DNA of 64,000 nt, from contig NZ_CP047936.1 in the NCBI RefSeq assembly GCF_014279975.1, forward strand, positions 1,364,001 through 1,428,000, written 5' to 3'. This DNA comes from Synechococcus sp. BIOS-U3-1. Its GTDB lineage: Bacteria > Cyanobacteriota > Cyanobacteriia > PCC-6307 > Cyanobiaceae. Each line of letters begins with the position of its first letter. Position 1 is the stretch's first letter. Of the stretch, positions 1 to 8,463 are shown in pieces. The position numbers and the translations under genes are program-made. The notes under the pieces were generated by a model, which saw only the letters and a list, made by a program, of their open reading frames with translations, searched no databases and was not told the origin of the DNA.

Positions 1-297
1 ACGGGTCGGGGTCAAGACCAGTGATCTCACCTGACCACGACCGGAGCGTCGACCATGCCGAAGTCGTTCGAGCATTGGCAGAGTGAATCCACCGGTTTTT
101 CCAGTACCTGTCTGAGCAGCCGCCATAACGTCGCGACCACTGATCACCGCTGGAATCGCCTGTTCCTGAATCGGTGATGGGTGAATGTACCCCTTATCCC
201 TCAGCGCCTTAAGAAGGGGTTCTCCAAGTCCCAAGTCTTCGAAACCGACCTGTGAATTGACCGTGACAGAAGTCTCGCCGATCGTGTTGGAGCCCAA
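1..297 (-). CDS. DEAD-box ATP-dependent RNA helicase, N-terminal part (RhlE-like)
   Basis: Cut by the left edge of the window; only the first 99 codons are present. The reverse strand reads a Q motif region (F-E-D-L-G-L, then P-S-P-I-Q) followed by the Walker A motif AAQTGTGKT and then L-T-P-T-R, which is motif Ia of DEAD-box helicases. These enzymes unwind or remodel RNA with ATP. There is no ATG in the frame: a TAG stop lies 9 bases before a TTG, so TTG at 297 is the likely start. The family is clear; the exact subfamily is a guess. Confidence 0.85.
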   Translation of the reverse strand, partial: MGSNTIGETSVTVNSQVGFEDLGLGEPLLKALRDKGYIHPSPIQEQAIPAVISGRDVMAAAQTGTGKTGGFTLPMLERLRHGRRSGRGQVRSLVLTPTR

Positions 298-361
298 TTG
301 TTCACCCTAGGAGGCGGCCATTAAACCCCTCCTTGTTGCTGGCGGGACTTGAACAATAAAT

Positions 362-586
362 TCAGATGATCTTCCAAACGGCATCCTCAGGAATCTCAGG
401 AGCAGCGAATAGATCGGACGGTTCTTGCTGAGTCACCCGCCAAGCAGGAACTCTGGTGTCGCGATAAGTGCCGTGTTGAATCAGCACTCCTTCCTGCTCA
501 TCAGTGCTGGCATAAAACCCACCTTCCCAATGGGACTGTTGATTCAGGCCACCACGAAACCAAACCCAGCAGCGCACGCGTTTCAT
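362..586 (-). CDS. Small conserved hypothetical protein
   Basis: A 74-residue protein starting at ATG 586 (an in-frame TTG at 613 would overlap the upstream gene). It begins M-K-R-V-R-C-W-V-W-F-R-G-G and is rich in aromatic residues and Gln/Glu, with no membrane segment or signal peptide. It follows the DUF6464-like gene on the same strand with a 5-base gap, so the two are probably co-transcribed. I do not recognise a functional family. The opposite-strand frame over the same bases is less protein-like. Confidence 0.6.
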   Translation of the reverse strand: MKRVRCWVWFRGGLNQQSHWEGGFYASTDEQEGVLIQHGTYRDTRVPAWRVTQQEPSDLFAAPEIPEDAVWKII

Positions 587-591
587 GGATG

Positions 592-927
592 TCACGGCGA
601 CCAATGACTGCAACGCTCACATGGTCCTTCAGGAATCACGGCACAGCGCATCAGAGGACTTCGGGCATTAAAACGACACGCCGGATCACCAATGACCCAA
701 CCATGCTGAAACCAACGAGCATCTGAAGGTCGCTTCTGAGGCTTCACCATCAGCACGACAGAGCTCAACTGATATCGACCGGAATGGAGGCGGTAACGAT
801 GACGGCGCTGCATCACAAGAAAACTGTCGTCTTCGTGTAAAAACCAGCGGCCCGGGGAAGGTGGCTCATCGAGTTCAACACGATCAAGCAGTTGATCACT
901 GCCGGTCTGTCGGATTTCCACGAGCAT
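592..927 (-). CDS. Conserved cyanobacterial protein, DUF6464-like
   Basis: A 111-residue soluble protein. It opens with M-L-V-E-I-R and contains FLVMQRRHRYRL in the middle and a C-terminal block ending in C-A-V-I-P-E-G-P-C-E-R-C, whose Cys residues could bind metal. From memory this layout matches the cyanobacterial DUF6464 family, whose role is unknown. It sits 4 bases downstream of the TerC-type gene and just ahead of a small unknown gene, so the three probably form one unit. Function cannot be stated. Confidence 0.75.
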   Translation of the reverse strand: MLVEIRQTGSDQLLDRVELDEPPSPGRWFLHEDDSFLVMQRRHRYRLHSGRYQLSSVVLMVKPQKRPSDARWFQHGWVIGDPACRFNARSPLMRCAVIPEGPCERCSHWSP

Positions 928-931
928 GAAC

Positions 932-1651
932 TCAAGACTCCTTTGCTGCTGGCGATTCGCGGAGTGAGAACCCCCAAATCATCAATCCAACAACTGCAAC
1001 AAGAGTGACCAGTTCAGATGGATGCAAGGTCGGTAGAGCCATCATCGCCAGCAGTTTGAGACCAACAAAACCGACCGCAAGGAAACCTGCTGTTTCCAGT
1101 CGCGGATAAATCTGCAGCCACCGAATGAAAAGTCCTGAGGTGAAACGCAAAGCAACCACTCCGATCAGCGCACCCGTTAACACCAGAAGCAACTGATCAC
1201 TGATGGCAACCGCTGCAGCCACACTGTCGATTGAAAAGGCAAGGTCGGTAATGGCCAGAGTGAGCACCGTTCGACCGAAACGAATCGACTTAGACGCTGT
1301 TTCAACGGGTTGCTTATCGGCCTGCTCAGCAGAGGTATTCCAGTGGCTTAGGCAGAGCCAGACCAGGTAGCCACCTGCAATCAGCTGGATAGGCGGGAAA
1401 GCCAGAACATATTGCGCCATCAGGATGAGACCCACGCGCAAACCGAACGCCATCACAATGCCGAGATTCAACGCGCGGCGCTCAAGTTGGGGATCACGCT
1501 GTTCTCGCGCAATGGCTGCCAATGCAATTGCGTTGTCAGCCGAAAGAAGTAGCTCGAGAGTGACAAGTACCGGCAACAACGGCAACAGTTCACCCAGCTG
1601 GTCAACGCCGTCCAACCAGGCAGTGAGTGACGACAGTGCAGCTGTATCCAT
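932..1651 (-). CDS. TerC-family integral membrane protein
   Basis: 239 residues with about seven hydrophobic segments. The first reads LLPLLPVLVTLELLLSADNA; the acidic ELLLSADNA element in TM1 and the later DLAFSIDSV element are the paired Asp/Glu motifs of the TerC/YjbE family, thought to handle metal ions (Mn2+ export in several bacteria, a thylakoid role in plants). The start ATG at 1651 is divergent from the next gene by 37 bases. The substrate cannot be told from sequence; Mn2+ is a reasonable guess in a phototroph. Confidence 0.85.
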   Translation of the reverse strand: MDTAALSSLTAWLDGVDQLGELLPLLPVLVTLELLLSADNAIALAAIAREQRDPQLERRALNLGIVMAFGLRVGLILMAQYVLAFPPIQLIAGGYLVWLCLSHWNTSAEQADKQPVETASKSIRFGRTVLTLAITDLAFSIDSVAAAVAISDQLLLVLTGALIGVVALRFTSGLFIRWLQIYPRLETAGFLAVGFVGLKLLAMMALPTLHPSELVTLVAVVGLMIWGFSLRESPAAKES

Positions 1652-1688
1652 TTCTACAGCCTAGAAATAGAACACATTGAACAGTGGA

Positions 1689-2489
1689 ATGCGAACCCAC
1701 TCCCAGCTCTGCCATGTGAGTTCTGATCGATGCGTTGTACTCGTTGAGGCCTACGAGGGAAGCACTCCACTCGGCAGTGCTCTCGGTGAGGGACGCACCG
1801 CATCAGAGGCCGAGGATCAGGCTCTGCTCCGACTTCACGCAAGGTTCAACTCCTTCAACCTCAGCGAAGCTGAGGAGACAATGAACACGTCTGCTGAGGC
1901 AGGTATTGAGAGCTTGGACCAGGCTGGGGGCGTAAGGCCTACGCAGTTGATTAGGCGAATCACGCCTCCTGAAGTCACTGCATCTGAGGAACCCAAGCAG
2001 ACCGCTCAGCCCCTGCAGACATTGCCAGTTCCCCCTGGCAATGTTTCTGAAAGCATGGACAAGGGGCCTGATCCTGAACCACCCAGCGAATCTCCCGTCG
2101 ATCCCGAGGATTGGAGTGAGGAGCTCACCGCCATTGATCTCGAACTTCAGAGGGTCGGATGGGACCGCGACAGTGAGAAGATCTATCTCGAACGTGCATT
2201 TGGCCATGCCAGCCGCCATCGGCTCACTCGCTTCAGTGACCTTGTGGCATACCTCAAGCGTCTTCGTGATCTTGCGGCAGGAAGTGACCCACAGCACGCA
2301 GAGATTCCTTTACGACGATCCGATTTAGTCGCACAGGGCGACGAAATTCTCAAACGCTTGCAATGGAGTCAGCAACAGGCCAAGGACTTCCTGAATCAGC
2401 ACCTTGAAGTCAGTTCACGCCAACAACTCAGCGACGAGCAACTTTTGAATTTCAACATAATGCTTGAGGAGAAACTTCTAGCTTCTTAA
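1689..2489 (+). CDS. Conserved hypothetical protein with central disordered linker
   Basis: 266 residues from ATG 1689; an in-frame TTG lies 12 bases upstream. The N-terminal 50 residues (CVVLVEAYEGSTPLGSALGE...) form a small alpha/beta-looking domain. A Pro/Ser/Glu-rich linker follows (about residues 65-135), then a charged helical C-terminal domain with R-V-G-W-D-R-D-S-E-K-I-Y and A-S-R-H-R-L-T-R. I do not recognise a named family, but the two-domain layout and codon use look real. It is divergent from the TerC-type gene. Confidence 0.75.
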   Translation: MRTHSQLCHVSSDRCVVLVEAYEGSTPLGSALGEGRTASEAEDQALLRLHARFNSFNLSEAEETMNTSAEAGIESLDQAGGVRPTQLIRRITPPEVTASEEPKQTAQPLQTLPVPPGNVSESMDKGPDPEPPSESPVDPEDWSEELTAIDLELQRVGWDRDSEKIYLERAFGHASRHRLTRFSDLVAYLKRLRDLAAGSDPQHAEIPLRRSDLVAQGDEILKRLQWSQQQAKDFLNQHLEVSSRQQLSDEQLLNFNIMLEEKLLAS

Positions 2490-2558
2490 GTTCAAGATCC
2501 TAAAAGAATGATTAAACAATAGACTCATCACTTTTTATGACAAATTGAATCAATAAAT

Positions 2559-2879
2559 TTAATCAGACGTTGCGATTGCGTCAGGGATATCAACACTTGG
2601 TGCCTCAAATCGACCATCTAGAACAAACTCAAGGCGCAATTTCATGAACGTAATGAAATTCGAGTCAGTTGAGACCACGGCTGCTGCAGGCTGGGGGAGC
2701 TGCTCACGGATCGTCCTCATCTCCGCTGCGTTGAGAAAGGCCGGTTGACGCACCAGCCAGAAATCCACTTCCTTGCCGTGTTCTTTGTAATGACGCCGTC
2801 TTTCCTTGAGAACTTCTTCCAAGGGCTCCTCTTCTGTGAGGAAGCGATTGCTGGCTGCAACGAAGTAATAAGTGGTCAT
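2559..2879 (-). CDS. ycf54: Ycf54 protein, Mg-protoporphyrin IX monomethyl ester cyclase partner
   Basis: 106 residues starting [19 protein letters not shown], with R-R-R-H-Y-K-E and F-W-L-V-R-Q-P-A-F-L; this is the Ycf54 (DUF2488) pattern. In cyanobacteria and plastids Ycf54 binds and stabilises the aerobic cyclase AcsF/CycI that closes the fifth ring of chlorophyll. The ATG at 2879 overlaps the TGA stop of pdxJ by one base (TGATG), so translation is probably coupled with pdxJ. The cyclase gene itself is not in this window. Confidence 0.92.
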   Translation of the reverse strand: MTTYYFVAASNRFLTEEEPLEEVLKERRRHYKEHGKEVDFWLVRQPAFLNAAEMRTIREQLPQPAAAVVSTDSNFITFMKLRLEFVLDGRFEAPSVDIPDAIATSD

Positions 2880-3625
2880 CAACTTTGACTAGCGAACAAG
2901 GTCTCACGGCGTGGATTCTGAACCAGGGAGCGCATCTCGCTGACAGCAGTTTTCAAACCCACTGCCACTGCTCTGGCCACAATGGTGTGTCCAATATTCA
3001 ACTCCTCCATTCCCTCAATCGCAGCAACTGGTTCCACATTCTGGTATGTGAGTCCGTGGCCAGCGTTAACGCGTAGACCGATAGAGCGGGAAAAAGCAGT
3101 GGCCTCCGTCAAGCGAGCGAGTTCACGGGGCTGTTCAGTCCAAGCGGCTACCGCATAAGCGCCAGTGTGCAGTTCAACCCAGCGGGCTCCGGAATCCCGA
3201 CTAGCCCTCAGCTGTAACGGATCCGGATCCACGAAAAGGCTTACCGGAACCCCTGCATCGTGAAGCCGTTTCACCATTCCTTTCAGTTGCGGAAGCTGTC
3301 CTGCTATGTCCAGGCCCCCCTCAGTGGTGACTTCTTCGCGCCGTTCAGGCACCAACGTGACCATGTCTGGCCTCACACGCATCGCGATTTCGACCATCTC
3401 ATCAGTGGCAGCCATTTCCAGATTCAACCTGCTGCGAACGGTCTGCCTGAGGAGATCGACGTCGCGGTCCTGGATATGCCGACGGTCTTCACGCAGATGC
3501 ACTGTGATGCCATCAGCCCCTCCAAGTTCTGCCAAAAGAGCCATGGTCACGGGATCGGGCTCCAGCGTGCGCCTCGCTTCGCGCACATTGGCGATGTGAT
3601 CGATATTCACCCCGAGGCTGGCCAC
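2879..3625 (-). CDS. pdxJ: Pyridoxine 5'-phosphate synthase
   Basis: 248 residues, the usual size for PdxJ. It condenses 1-deoxyxylulose 5-phosphate with 3-amino-2-oxopropyl phosphate in the DXP-dependent vitamin B6 route. Visible family blocks are [15 protein letters not shown] at the N terminus, [16 protein letters not shown], the L-N-L-E-M-A region, and the C-terminal [10 protein letters not shown] and [11 protein letters not shown]. The start ATG at 3625 is divergent from the acyltransferase gene. It is followed by ycf54 with a one-base stop/start overlap. Confidence 0.97.
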   Translation of the reverse strand: MASLGVNIDHIANVREARRTLEPDPVTMALLAELGGADGITVHLREDRRHIQDRDVDLLRQTVRSRLNLEMAATDEMVEIAMRVRPDMVTLVPERREEVTTEGGLDIAGQLPQLKGMVKRLHDAGVPVSLFVDPDPLQLRASRDSGARWVELHTGAYAVAAWTEQPRELARLTEATAFSRSIGLRVNAGHGLTYQNVEPVAAIEGMEELNIGHTIVARAVAVGLKTAVSEMRSLVQNPRRETLFASQS

Positions 3626-3758
3626 GATATGTCGTTGGAAAGGAATGAATCCTATTCAGCATGTGGGCCGATACGGCCGAAGGATCAACTGCCCAGCGAA
3701 GTCTGTGGTGTTCGATCTTCCCAGGTAATTTCGCTTCAGTGGGTTTTAGTTCAAGGCG

Positions 3759-4454
3759 GTGTGCAGCAGCCTGACGACGCGTTCTTCTGCTCTCGACAGG
3801 GGGATCGATCCCTTTTGGGCACCTCTTGCCATGGTTCTGACCCAGGACATGGCTCTTCACTACCTTCGTGGCAGAACAGTTCTCGGTTCCGAGAACCTCC
3901 CTCAGAACGGTCCCGTTCTGTTGGCTCCAACGCATAGAGCTCGCTGGGATGCCCTAATGATCCCGATGGCTGCAGGCCGGAGGATCACAGGACGTGACTG
4001 CCGTTTCATGGTCACTCGAACAGAAATGTCTGGGTTGCAGGGATGGTTTCTGCAACGCCTCGGCTGTTTTGCGATCGACCAAGACAAGCCTTCGCTGACA
4101 ACCCTGCGATTCGCTCTAGACCTGCTGGAGAGCGGTCAGCAACTGGTGGTCTTTCCTGAGGGACGCATCAAAAGGATTGATGCACCGATTGTCTTGGAAC
4201 AAGGTTCCGTTCGGCTTGCACAACTCGCCCATCGCCGTGGCATCGATGTGCAGGTTGTTCCTGTTGGTCTTGCCTATGACCCCGCAGTGCCCGGTCCACG
4301 CAGTCGCTCAGCAATTTGTTTCGAGAAGCCGTTGATTGTTGACGGTAAGGGCAAGCAAGAAGCCCTTCGTTTTAATCAGCTCCTGGCCAAAGGGATGCAT
4401 ACGGCTGAACAAGCGGCCCGAGAGTCCATCGGACGATCGCTGAATTGCCCTTAA
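3759..4454 (+). CDS. 1-acyl-glycerol-3-phosphate acyltransferase family protein
   Basis: 231 residues from a GTG start. Motif I of the acyltransferase family is H59-R-A-R-W-D64 (HX4D), and motif III is the FPEGRIKR block near residue 134. PlsC-type enzymes add the second acyl chain to lysophosphatidic acid at the membrane. Motif I has R-A-R-W between His and Asp, as in some cyanobacterial paralogues, so the acceptor may differ from classical PlsC. It is divergent from pdxJ across 133 bases. Family membership is firm; calling it the main PlsC is not. Confidence 0.85.
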   Translation: MCSSLTTRSSALDRGIDPFWAPLAMVLTQDMALHYLRGRTVLGSENLPQNGPVLLAPTHRARWDALMIPMAAGRRITGRDCRFMVTRTEMSGLQGWFLQRLGCFAIDQDKPSLTTLRFALDLLESGQQLVVFPEGRIKRIDAPIVLEQGSVRLAQLAHRRGIDVQVVPVGLAYDPAVPGPRSRSAICFEKPLIVDGKGKQEALRFNQLLAKGMHTAEQAARESIGRSLNCP

Positions 4455-4479
4455 AGTCCGCGCATTCAAGATTGGTTCC

Positions 4480-5007
4480 ATGGGCACCCGCCTTCTTTGC
4501 TCAGCGATTGCACTGACTGCCGGCTTGTGCATGACTCCTGCATTGGCTCAGTCCGGACCAGATGCATCCGGCTCGACCACCAAAGTGCTCGCTTCAACTG
4601 GATCTGGCTTCAATGTTTCAGCTGTTGAGGCCTTGATTCAACGAGGTGATGCTGCCGTGGCATCAGGAAATCTGGTTCAGGCCAAAAAGGACTACGACAA
4701 CGCTCGAACCGCGTCCAAGCAACTTCTGGCGTTTTACCGCGATCTCTCCGGATCGTTCAGGGGTCTCGATGCCCGTATTCCGCGTGAAATGGACACCAAA
4801 GGTCGGGCTGCACTGGCGCTCCTCGCCCAATCAAATCTGCGTCTTGCGGCGCTCTTCCGTCGTCAAGGTCAGCCCGAAATTGCTGTGCCTGTCTTGGTTG
4901 AGGTCGTACGACTGATGACACCAGCCAAGCCAGAAGGACAAAAGGCTTACCAGAGCCTTTTAGAACTCGGTTTCGTGGACACCCCTTACCGCGGTGCTGG
5001 TGGGTGA
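4480..5007 (+). CDS. Secreted TPR-like hypothetical protein
   Basis: 175 residues with a clear signal peptide: Arg at position 4, a hydrophobic stretch (LLCSAIALTAGLCM) and an A-L-A-Q cleavage site near residue 24. The mature part is helical and Ala/Leu/Arg-rich, with GDAAVASGNLVQAKKDYDNA resembling a tetratricopeptide-type repeat. It is probably periplasmic or lumenal. It lies 25 bases after the acyltransferase gene and just before bolA on the same strand. No function can be assigned. Confidence 0.75.
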   Translation: MGTRLLCSAIALTAGLCMTPALAQSGPDASGSTTKVLASTGSGFNVSAVEALIQRGDAAVASGNLVQAKKDYDNARTASKQLLAFYRDLSGSFRGLDARIPREMDTKGRAALALLAQSNLRLAALFRRQGQPEIAVPVLVEVVRLMTPAKPEGQKAYQSLLELGFVDTPYRGAGG

Positions 5008-5064
5008 TCCAATTCACACGAGACATTCATCTGCCAGCATCACTTGAGTTCAAGCTCTGTTCCA

Positions 5065-5298
5065 ATGGTTCAGCCTGACGCCGTCTCCTCTGCCATCCGA
5101 CGCGCGATCCCAGATGCTCAGGTGAGCGTCGAAGATCTCACTGGTGGTGGTGATCATCTACAGGTGAGCGTGGTGTCGACTGCTTTCGATGGTCTCAACC
5201 GCATCCGTCAACATCAACTGGTTTACCGAGCCTTGAGGGAAGAGCTGGCCTCAGAAGCCATTCACGCCCTCGCTCTGAACACTTCCACACCCACCTGA
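5065..5298 (+). CDS. BolA family protein
   Basis: 77 residues from ATG 5065 (an in-frame TTG 21 bases upstream is less likely). The pattern [12 protein letters not shown], then [14 protein letters not shown], and a C-terminal I-H-A-L-A-L is that of BolA, with His available as an Fe-S ligand. BolA proteins form [2Fe-2S]-bridged heterodimers with monothiol glutaredoxins. The next gene, 27 bases downstream, is exactly such a glutaredoxin. Confidence 0.93.
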   Translation: MVQPDAVSSAIRRAIPDAQVSVEDLTGGGDHLQVSVVSTAFDGLNRIRQHQLVYRALREELASEAIHALALNTSTPT

Positions 5299-5325
5299 TA
5301 CGTCTTCTCTCATCGCCTGACTCCC

Positions 5326-5649
5326 ATGGACAGCCAAACCCAATCCCGCATCGAGAGCTTGATCCAGTCAAGCCCGATTTTCGTGTTCATGAAGGGCACC
5401 AAGCTGATGCCCCAGTGCGGCTTCTCCAACAATGTTGTCCAGATTCTCAATGCACTTGGCGTGAGCTTTGAGACTTTCGACGTGCTCTCAGATCCTGAGG
5501 TACGCCAGGGCATCAAGGAGTTTTCCGAATGGCCCACCATCCCTCAGGTTTATGTGAAAGGAGAATTTATGGGTGGTTCGGACATTCTCATCGAGATGTA
5601 CAACGACAGCACCCTGAAGGAGAAGCTAGAGATCGCTTTGGCCAGCTGA
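5326..5649 (+). CDS. grxD: Monothiol glutaredoxin, Grx4/GrxD type
   Basis: 107 residues, the usual size for a single-domain Grx4 protein. The active site is C31-G-F-S-N (CGFS type), preceded by PIFVFMKGTK and followed by F-S-E-W-P-T-I-P-Q-V-Y and GGSDIL, which bind glutathione. CGFS glutaredoxins carry and transfer [2Fe-2S] clusters and take part in iron regulation. It sits directly behind bolA. Its TGA abuts the stop of the convergent hydrolase gene with no spacer. Confidence 0.95.
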   Translation: MDSQTQSRIESLIQSSPIFVFMKGTKLMPQCGFSNNVVQILNALGVSFETFDVLSDPEVRQGIKEFSEWPTIPQVYVKGEFMGGSDILIEMYNDSTLKEKLEIALAS

Positions 5650-6516
5650 TCAGTCCAGCTGATTCAGAAAATCATTCACAACTGCGATCAACGCCTGATT
5701 GCGGTCGACGTAGGTCTTGTGTCCTGCGTCCTTGAGAACTTCCAATCGGGCATGATCACCGATCGCTGATCTTGCATCCTGCATGGTCTCAGGTGTTGCA
5801 GTGTCATGTTCTCCGCAGGTGAGCAACGTCGGCGTAGAGAGATCCCGAAAGTTGGGAAACAAGTCAAGGTCGTTGAGCATTCCGTGATGCTCGAATTCAC
5901 TTGGCCCCCACATCTGTTCGTAGAGCTTGGTGTTCCCACGTTGACGTTCACAACGCAATGCTTTTTGATCTGTATCTCGATCGGAACGGCAAAAGTGTCG
6001 ACGTTCGAATTCATTCTCCAGATTCACCGATTCCCCAAGCTCGAGTTGGATATTTTTGATCAGTTGATTGCAATCCGCAATCCATCGTTGAGTGGACAGC
6101 AGAGGAGAGGAAAGCAATAGGGCTGCTACTCGATCTGGGTGATCAAGGCAGAACTGCGTCATGACTGCACCGCCCCATGAGTGTCCAAAGACGTGGGCAC
6201 GGGAAATACTGAGCTGATCGAGAATGCAAAGGGGCTCTGTTGCGAAACGCTTCAGTGTCATCTGCTCTTGAAGCAGGTCAGCAGGTGATGCAAATGACCC
6301 CAGCTGGTCGTAAAACATTGTTGGTCGTTGGTCCGCCAGGGGGTGCAGAGCGTCATAGAGACCAACACTCGATCCACCTGGACCGCCGTGTGTAACGAGC
6401 AGAGGGATCCGTTCAGCAGCTTCGATGCAATGAGGTCGATAACAGCGAAGCTCAATACAACCTCCGTTTACTGAGATCGTTTTGACCGCCTCAAGAGAAT
6501 GGCGATTGATACCCAT
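5650..6516 (-). CDS. Alpha/beta hydrolase, proline iminopeptidase-like (S33)
   Basis: 288 residues. It has the oxyanion-hole HGGPG block (residues 43-47), the nucleophile elbow G-H-S113-W-G-G, a GEHD aspartate region and a C-terminal A-G-H-K histidine, so the catalytic triad is complete. This is the layout of peptidase family S33. The usual D-Q-R-G-C-G element is replaced by D-Q-L-G-S-F, so substrate preference may differ from true proline iminopeptidase. It is convergent with grxD and its stop is immediately next to that of grxD. Confidence 0.82.
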   Translation of the reverse strand: MGINRHSLEAVKTISVNGGCIELRCYRPHCIEAAERIPLLVTHGGPGGSSVGLYDALHPLADQRPTMFYDQLGSFASPADLLQEQMTLKRFATEPLCILDQLSISRAHVFGHSWGGAVMTQFCLDHPDRVAALLLSSPLLSTQRWIADCNQLIKNIQLELGESVNLENEFERRHFCRSDRDTDQKALRCERQRGNTKLYEQMWGPSEFEHHGMLNDLDLFPNFRDLSTPTLLTCGEHDTATPETMQDARSAIGDHARLEVLKDAGHKTYVDRNQALIAVVNDFLNQLD

Positions 6517-6528
6517 GACCCGGGAAGC

Positions 6529-6798
6529 TCAATACGGATTTGGATGCCTGTACAAAGCGCTCACATCCCCATCAGGACCGATAAAACTGGAAGGATCCAG
6601 GATCCAGCGTTCAATCAGAGTCTCCAGTTTGGACAATTCCCTTGGATCAAGATCACCGGTTCTGCGTAGAGCATGTAGGTAGCCATCGGCATAGAGGCGT
6701 AACTCAGACGGACCGTGGTAGCGAGATGTCAGTTCCTGACAGGCATCACACAGCGCCTGGAAGTGGCGAATGGCCTCCGGGTGCTGAAGAGATGTCAT
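6529..6798 (-). CDS. Small conserved cyanobacterial protein, DUF6761-like
   Basis: 89 residues, starting MTSLQHPEAIRHFQ, with C-D-A-C-Q-E-L and ELRLYADGYLHALR. It ends with ERWILDPSSFIGPDGD. From memory this matches a cyanobacterial family of unknown function (DUF6761). No signal peptide or membrane segment. It lies 12 bases upstream of the hydrolase on the same strand, so both may share a transcript. The C-x2-C pair could bind metal, but that is inference. Confidence 0.72.
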   Translation of the reverse strand: MTSLQHPEAIRHFQALCDACQELTSRYHGPSELRLYADGYLHALRRTGDLDPRELSKLETLIERWILDPSSFIGPDGDVSALYRHPNPY

Positions 6799-6875
6799 CT
6801 TTAGTGAGGACGGCAGCCCCTGTTACCGGCGTGCCTGAGGAATGGCATTAGCGTAAGACGGCTTTTGGATGCCCT

Positions 6876-7640
6876 GTGACCTCCTCCTCCCGCGATCTCC
6901 TCGCCCATGGAACCGGTCAGGCTCCTGTGCAGCAACTGACTGTTCCCGAAATTCCTTCACGAGAACCCTCACGGATTCTCGTCGTTGAACCACATCCGAC
7001 ACTGCGCACAGTCCTTGTTCAAAGGCTTCGCCAGGACGGACATCTGACTGCAGCTGTGTCATCGTCGCTGGAAGCCATTGAGCTCTGTCAGGAGCAATCT
7101 CCTGATTTGCTTGTGAGTGCTGAACTTCTTGAGCAAAGTTCTGCCCTGAGACTTGGTCAACAATTACGTTGTCCGGTGATTGTGCTGACAGCTCGCAGCG
7201 GTGCTGAACCTGTTGTGGGTTTGTTGGATGACGGTGCTGATGACGTTCTCCGCAAACCCTTTGGTTTGGAAGAATTGGCCGCCCGCTGTCGCACTCTGCT
7301 GAAGCGGGGTCGCAGTGGACTCCAGGAACGTGTTGCTGTTGGGCCCCTTGAGGTGCATCTGCTTCTGCGTCAAGTGACCCTGCGCGAGCAACCTGTTGAA
7401 CTCAGCCCTCGCGAATTTGCACTGTTGTGTGCGCTGTTGATGCCACCGGGGATGGTGCGTAGCCGACAGGAGCTTCTGAGAATGGCCTGGCCACCGTTCA
7501 GTGGTGGACCCCGCTCTGTGGACACACAGGTCTTGACTCTCCGCCGCAAACTTGAACAGGCAGGTCTAGGAGAGGGAGGTGGAATAACCACCGTTCGTCA
7601 ACAGGGATATCGCTTTAGCCTGGATAACCTTCCGGAATAA
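6876..7640 (+). CDS. OmpR/PhoB-type response regulator with atypical receiver
   Basis: 254 residues from GTG 6876. A receiver-like domain (about 32-140) is followed by a winged-helix DNA-binding domain (ELSPREFALLCALL... RSVDTQVLTLRRKLE... G-Y-R-F). The receiver keeps the Thr105 and Lys127 switch residues but has E38-P39 where the acidic pair should be, and reads D-L-L-V-S-A where the phosphorylated Asp normally sits. It therefore probably does not accept phosphate in the normal way. No sensor kinase gene is adjacent. The last 26 bases overlap the convergent membrane-protein gene. Confidence 0.88.
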   Translation: MTSSSRDLLAHGTGQAPVQQLTVPEIPSREPSRILVVEPHPTLRTVLVQRLRQDGHLTAAVSSSLEAIELCQEQSPDLLVSAELLEQSSALRLGQQLRCPVIVLTARSGAEPVVGLLDDGADDVLRKPFGLEELAARCRTLLKRGRSGLQERVAVGPLEVHLLLRQVTLREQPVELSPREFALLCALLMPPGMVRSRQELLRMAWPPFSGGPRSVDTQVLTLRRKLEQAGLGEGGGITTVRQQGYRFSLDNLPE

Positions 7641-8175
7641 CAATCAACCCCCATCTGATTCCCATAGCAACTACAGATTCAAGGGTCAGCATGCCAACCG
7701 CAAGACCACAAAGAAGCTGATAGGTCCAAGGTGGAGTTAATCGTTGAATTGTGCCGGTTTTCAGACCCGTTCTCTGTTCAAAAATAGATAGAAAACGATC
7801 GAACTTTTCGATGCGTTGTGGAAGCAACTGCAGCCCCTGGTTGATGGTGGTGAGGTAATAAACCGTTCCTCCCTGGCTTGTACCAACAGGAACCAACCGT
7901 TTGATCTCTTGCCACTGCAACTGCCAGCCACGACGAATCAACCAACTGCACCATGTGGGATGTCCCACACTGATACCTTTTTCATCGACGTTCACCTGCT
8001 CGCTGAGCATTGCGAGAACCAGTGCCAATCCAATCGGAGCGGCACTCCAGAGGACCAGCTTCAACTCTGGTGGTGCCATTAGCGGCAATGGCAGAACGAG
8101 AGCCAAATAGACACTGATCAGAGTCCACCTGATCAGCGGTGAAAGACAAAACCGCTCCTGTAGCGAGACAGACAT
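7615..8175 (-). CDS. Conserved hypothetical membrane protein
   Basis: 186 residues. Two hydrophobic segments near the N terminus (LISVYLALVLPLPLM and LVLWSAAPIGLALVLAML) are followed by a soluble domain with a W-Q-E-I-K-R-L block that resembles bacterial PH-like (bPH2) membrane domains, then a third hydrophobic segment near residue 155. It is 3 bases downstream of the next minus-strand gene, so the two are co-transcribed. Its 3' end overlaps the regulator gene on the other strand by 26 bases. Function unknown. Confidence 0.75.
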   Translation of the reverse strand: MSVSLQERFCLSPLIRWTLISVYLALVLPLPLMAPPELKLVLWSAAPIGLALVLAMLSEQVNVDEKGISVGHPTWCSWLIRRGWQLQWQEIKRLVPVGTSQGGTVYYLTTINQGLQLLPQRIEKFDRFLSIFEQRTGLKTGTIQRLTPPWTYQLLCGLAVGMLTLESVVAMGIRWGLIVIPEGYPG

Positions 8176-8178
8176 CGC

Positions 8179-8463
8179 TCAGCGATCCTCTGCTGAACCC
8201 GGCAGTGGCTCGATCACAGCGTTGGGGCGGTAATTGCCGTCGAATACTTCCTCCTCTCTGCCCTTCCAGAATTCACCCAGACGCATTAAGTCGTCATGGG
8301 CCTCCTGAATCGATTTCAGGTAGGTGTCAGGAGTCATCTGGTCGCGCGATTCCCTCAATTTGGAGAGCCGCAACATCTGAAGCATCCAGGGCTTCCCCAG
8401 TTCACCGCGTTGTTCGAGGTAGCGAGCAAGTTCTGCAGAACTGGGTTGAGGAGCCTGTGCCAT
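8179..8463 (-). CDS. Small conserved hypothetical protein
   Basis: 94 residues, hydrophilic and helical, with KPWMLQMLRLSKLRESRDQM near the middle and a C-terminal E-E-E-V-F-D-G-N-Y-R-P-N-A-V-I-E. Starts at ATG 8463 and ends 3 bases before the membrane-protein gene, pointing to a two-gene unit. I recognise the pattern as a short picocyanobacterial protein without a known role. Confidence 0.7.
   Translation of the reverse strand: MAQAPQPSSAELARYLEQRGELGKPWMLQMLRLSKLRESRDQMTPDTYLKSIQEAHDDLMRLGEFWKGREEEVFDGNYRPNAVIEPLPGSAEDR

Noticed and set aside
3260-3937. 225-codon plus-strand frame
   Set aside because: Overlaps pdxJ on the other strand and the start of the acyltransferase gene in another frame.
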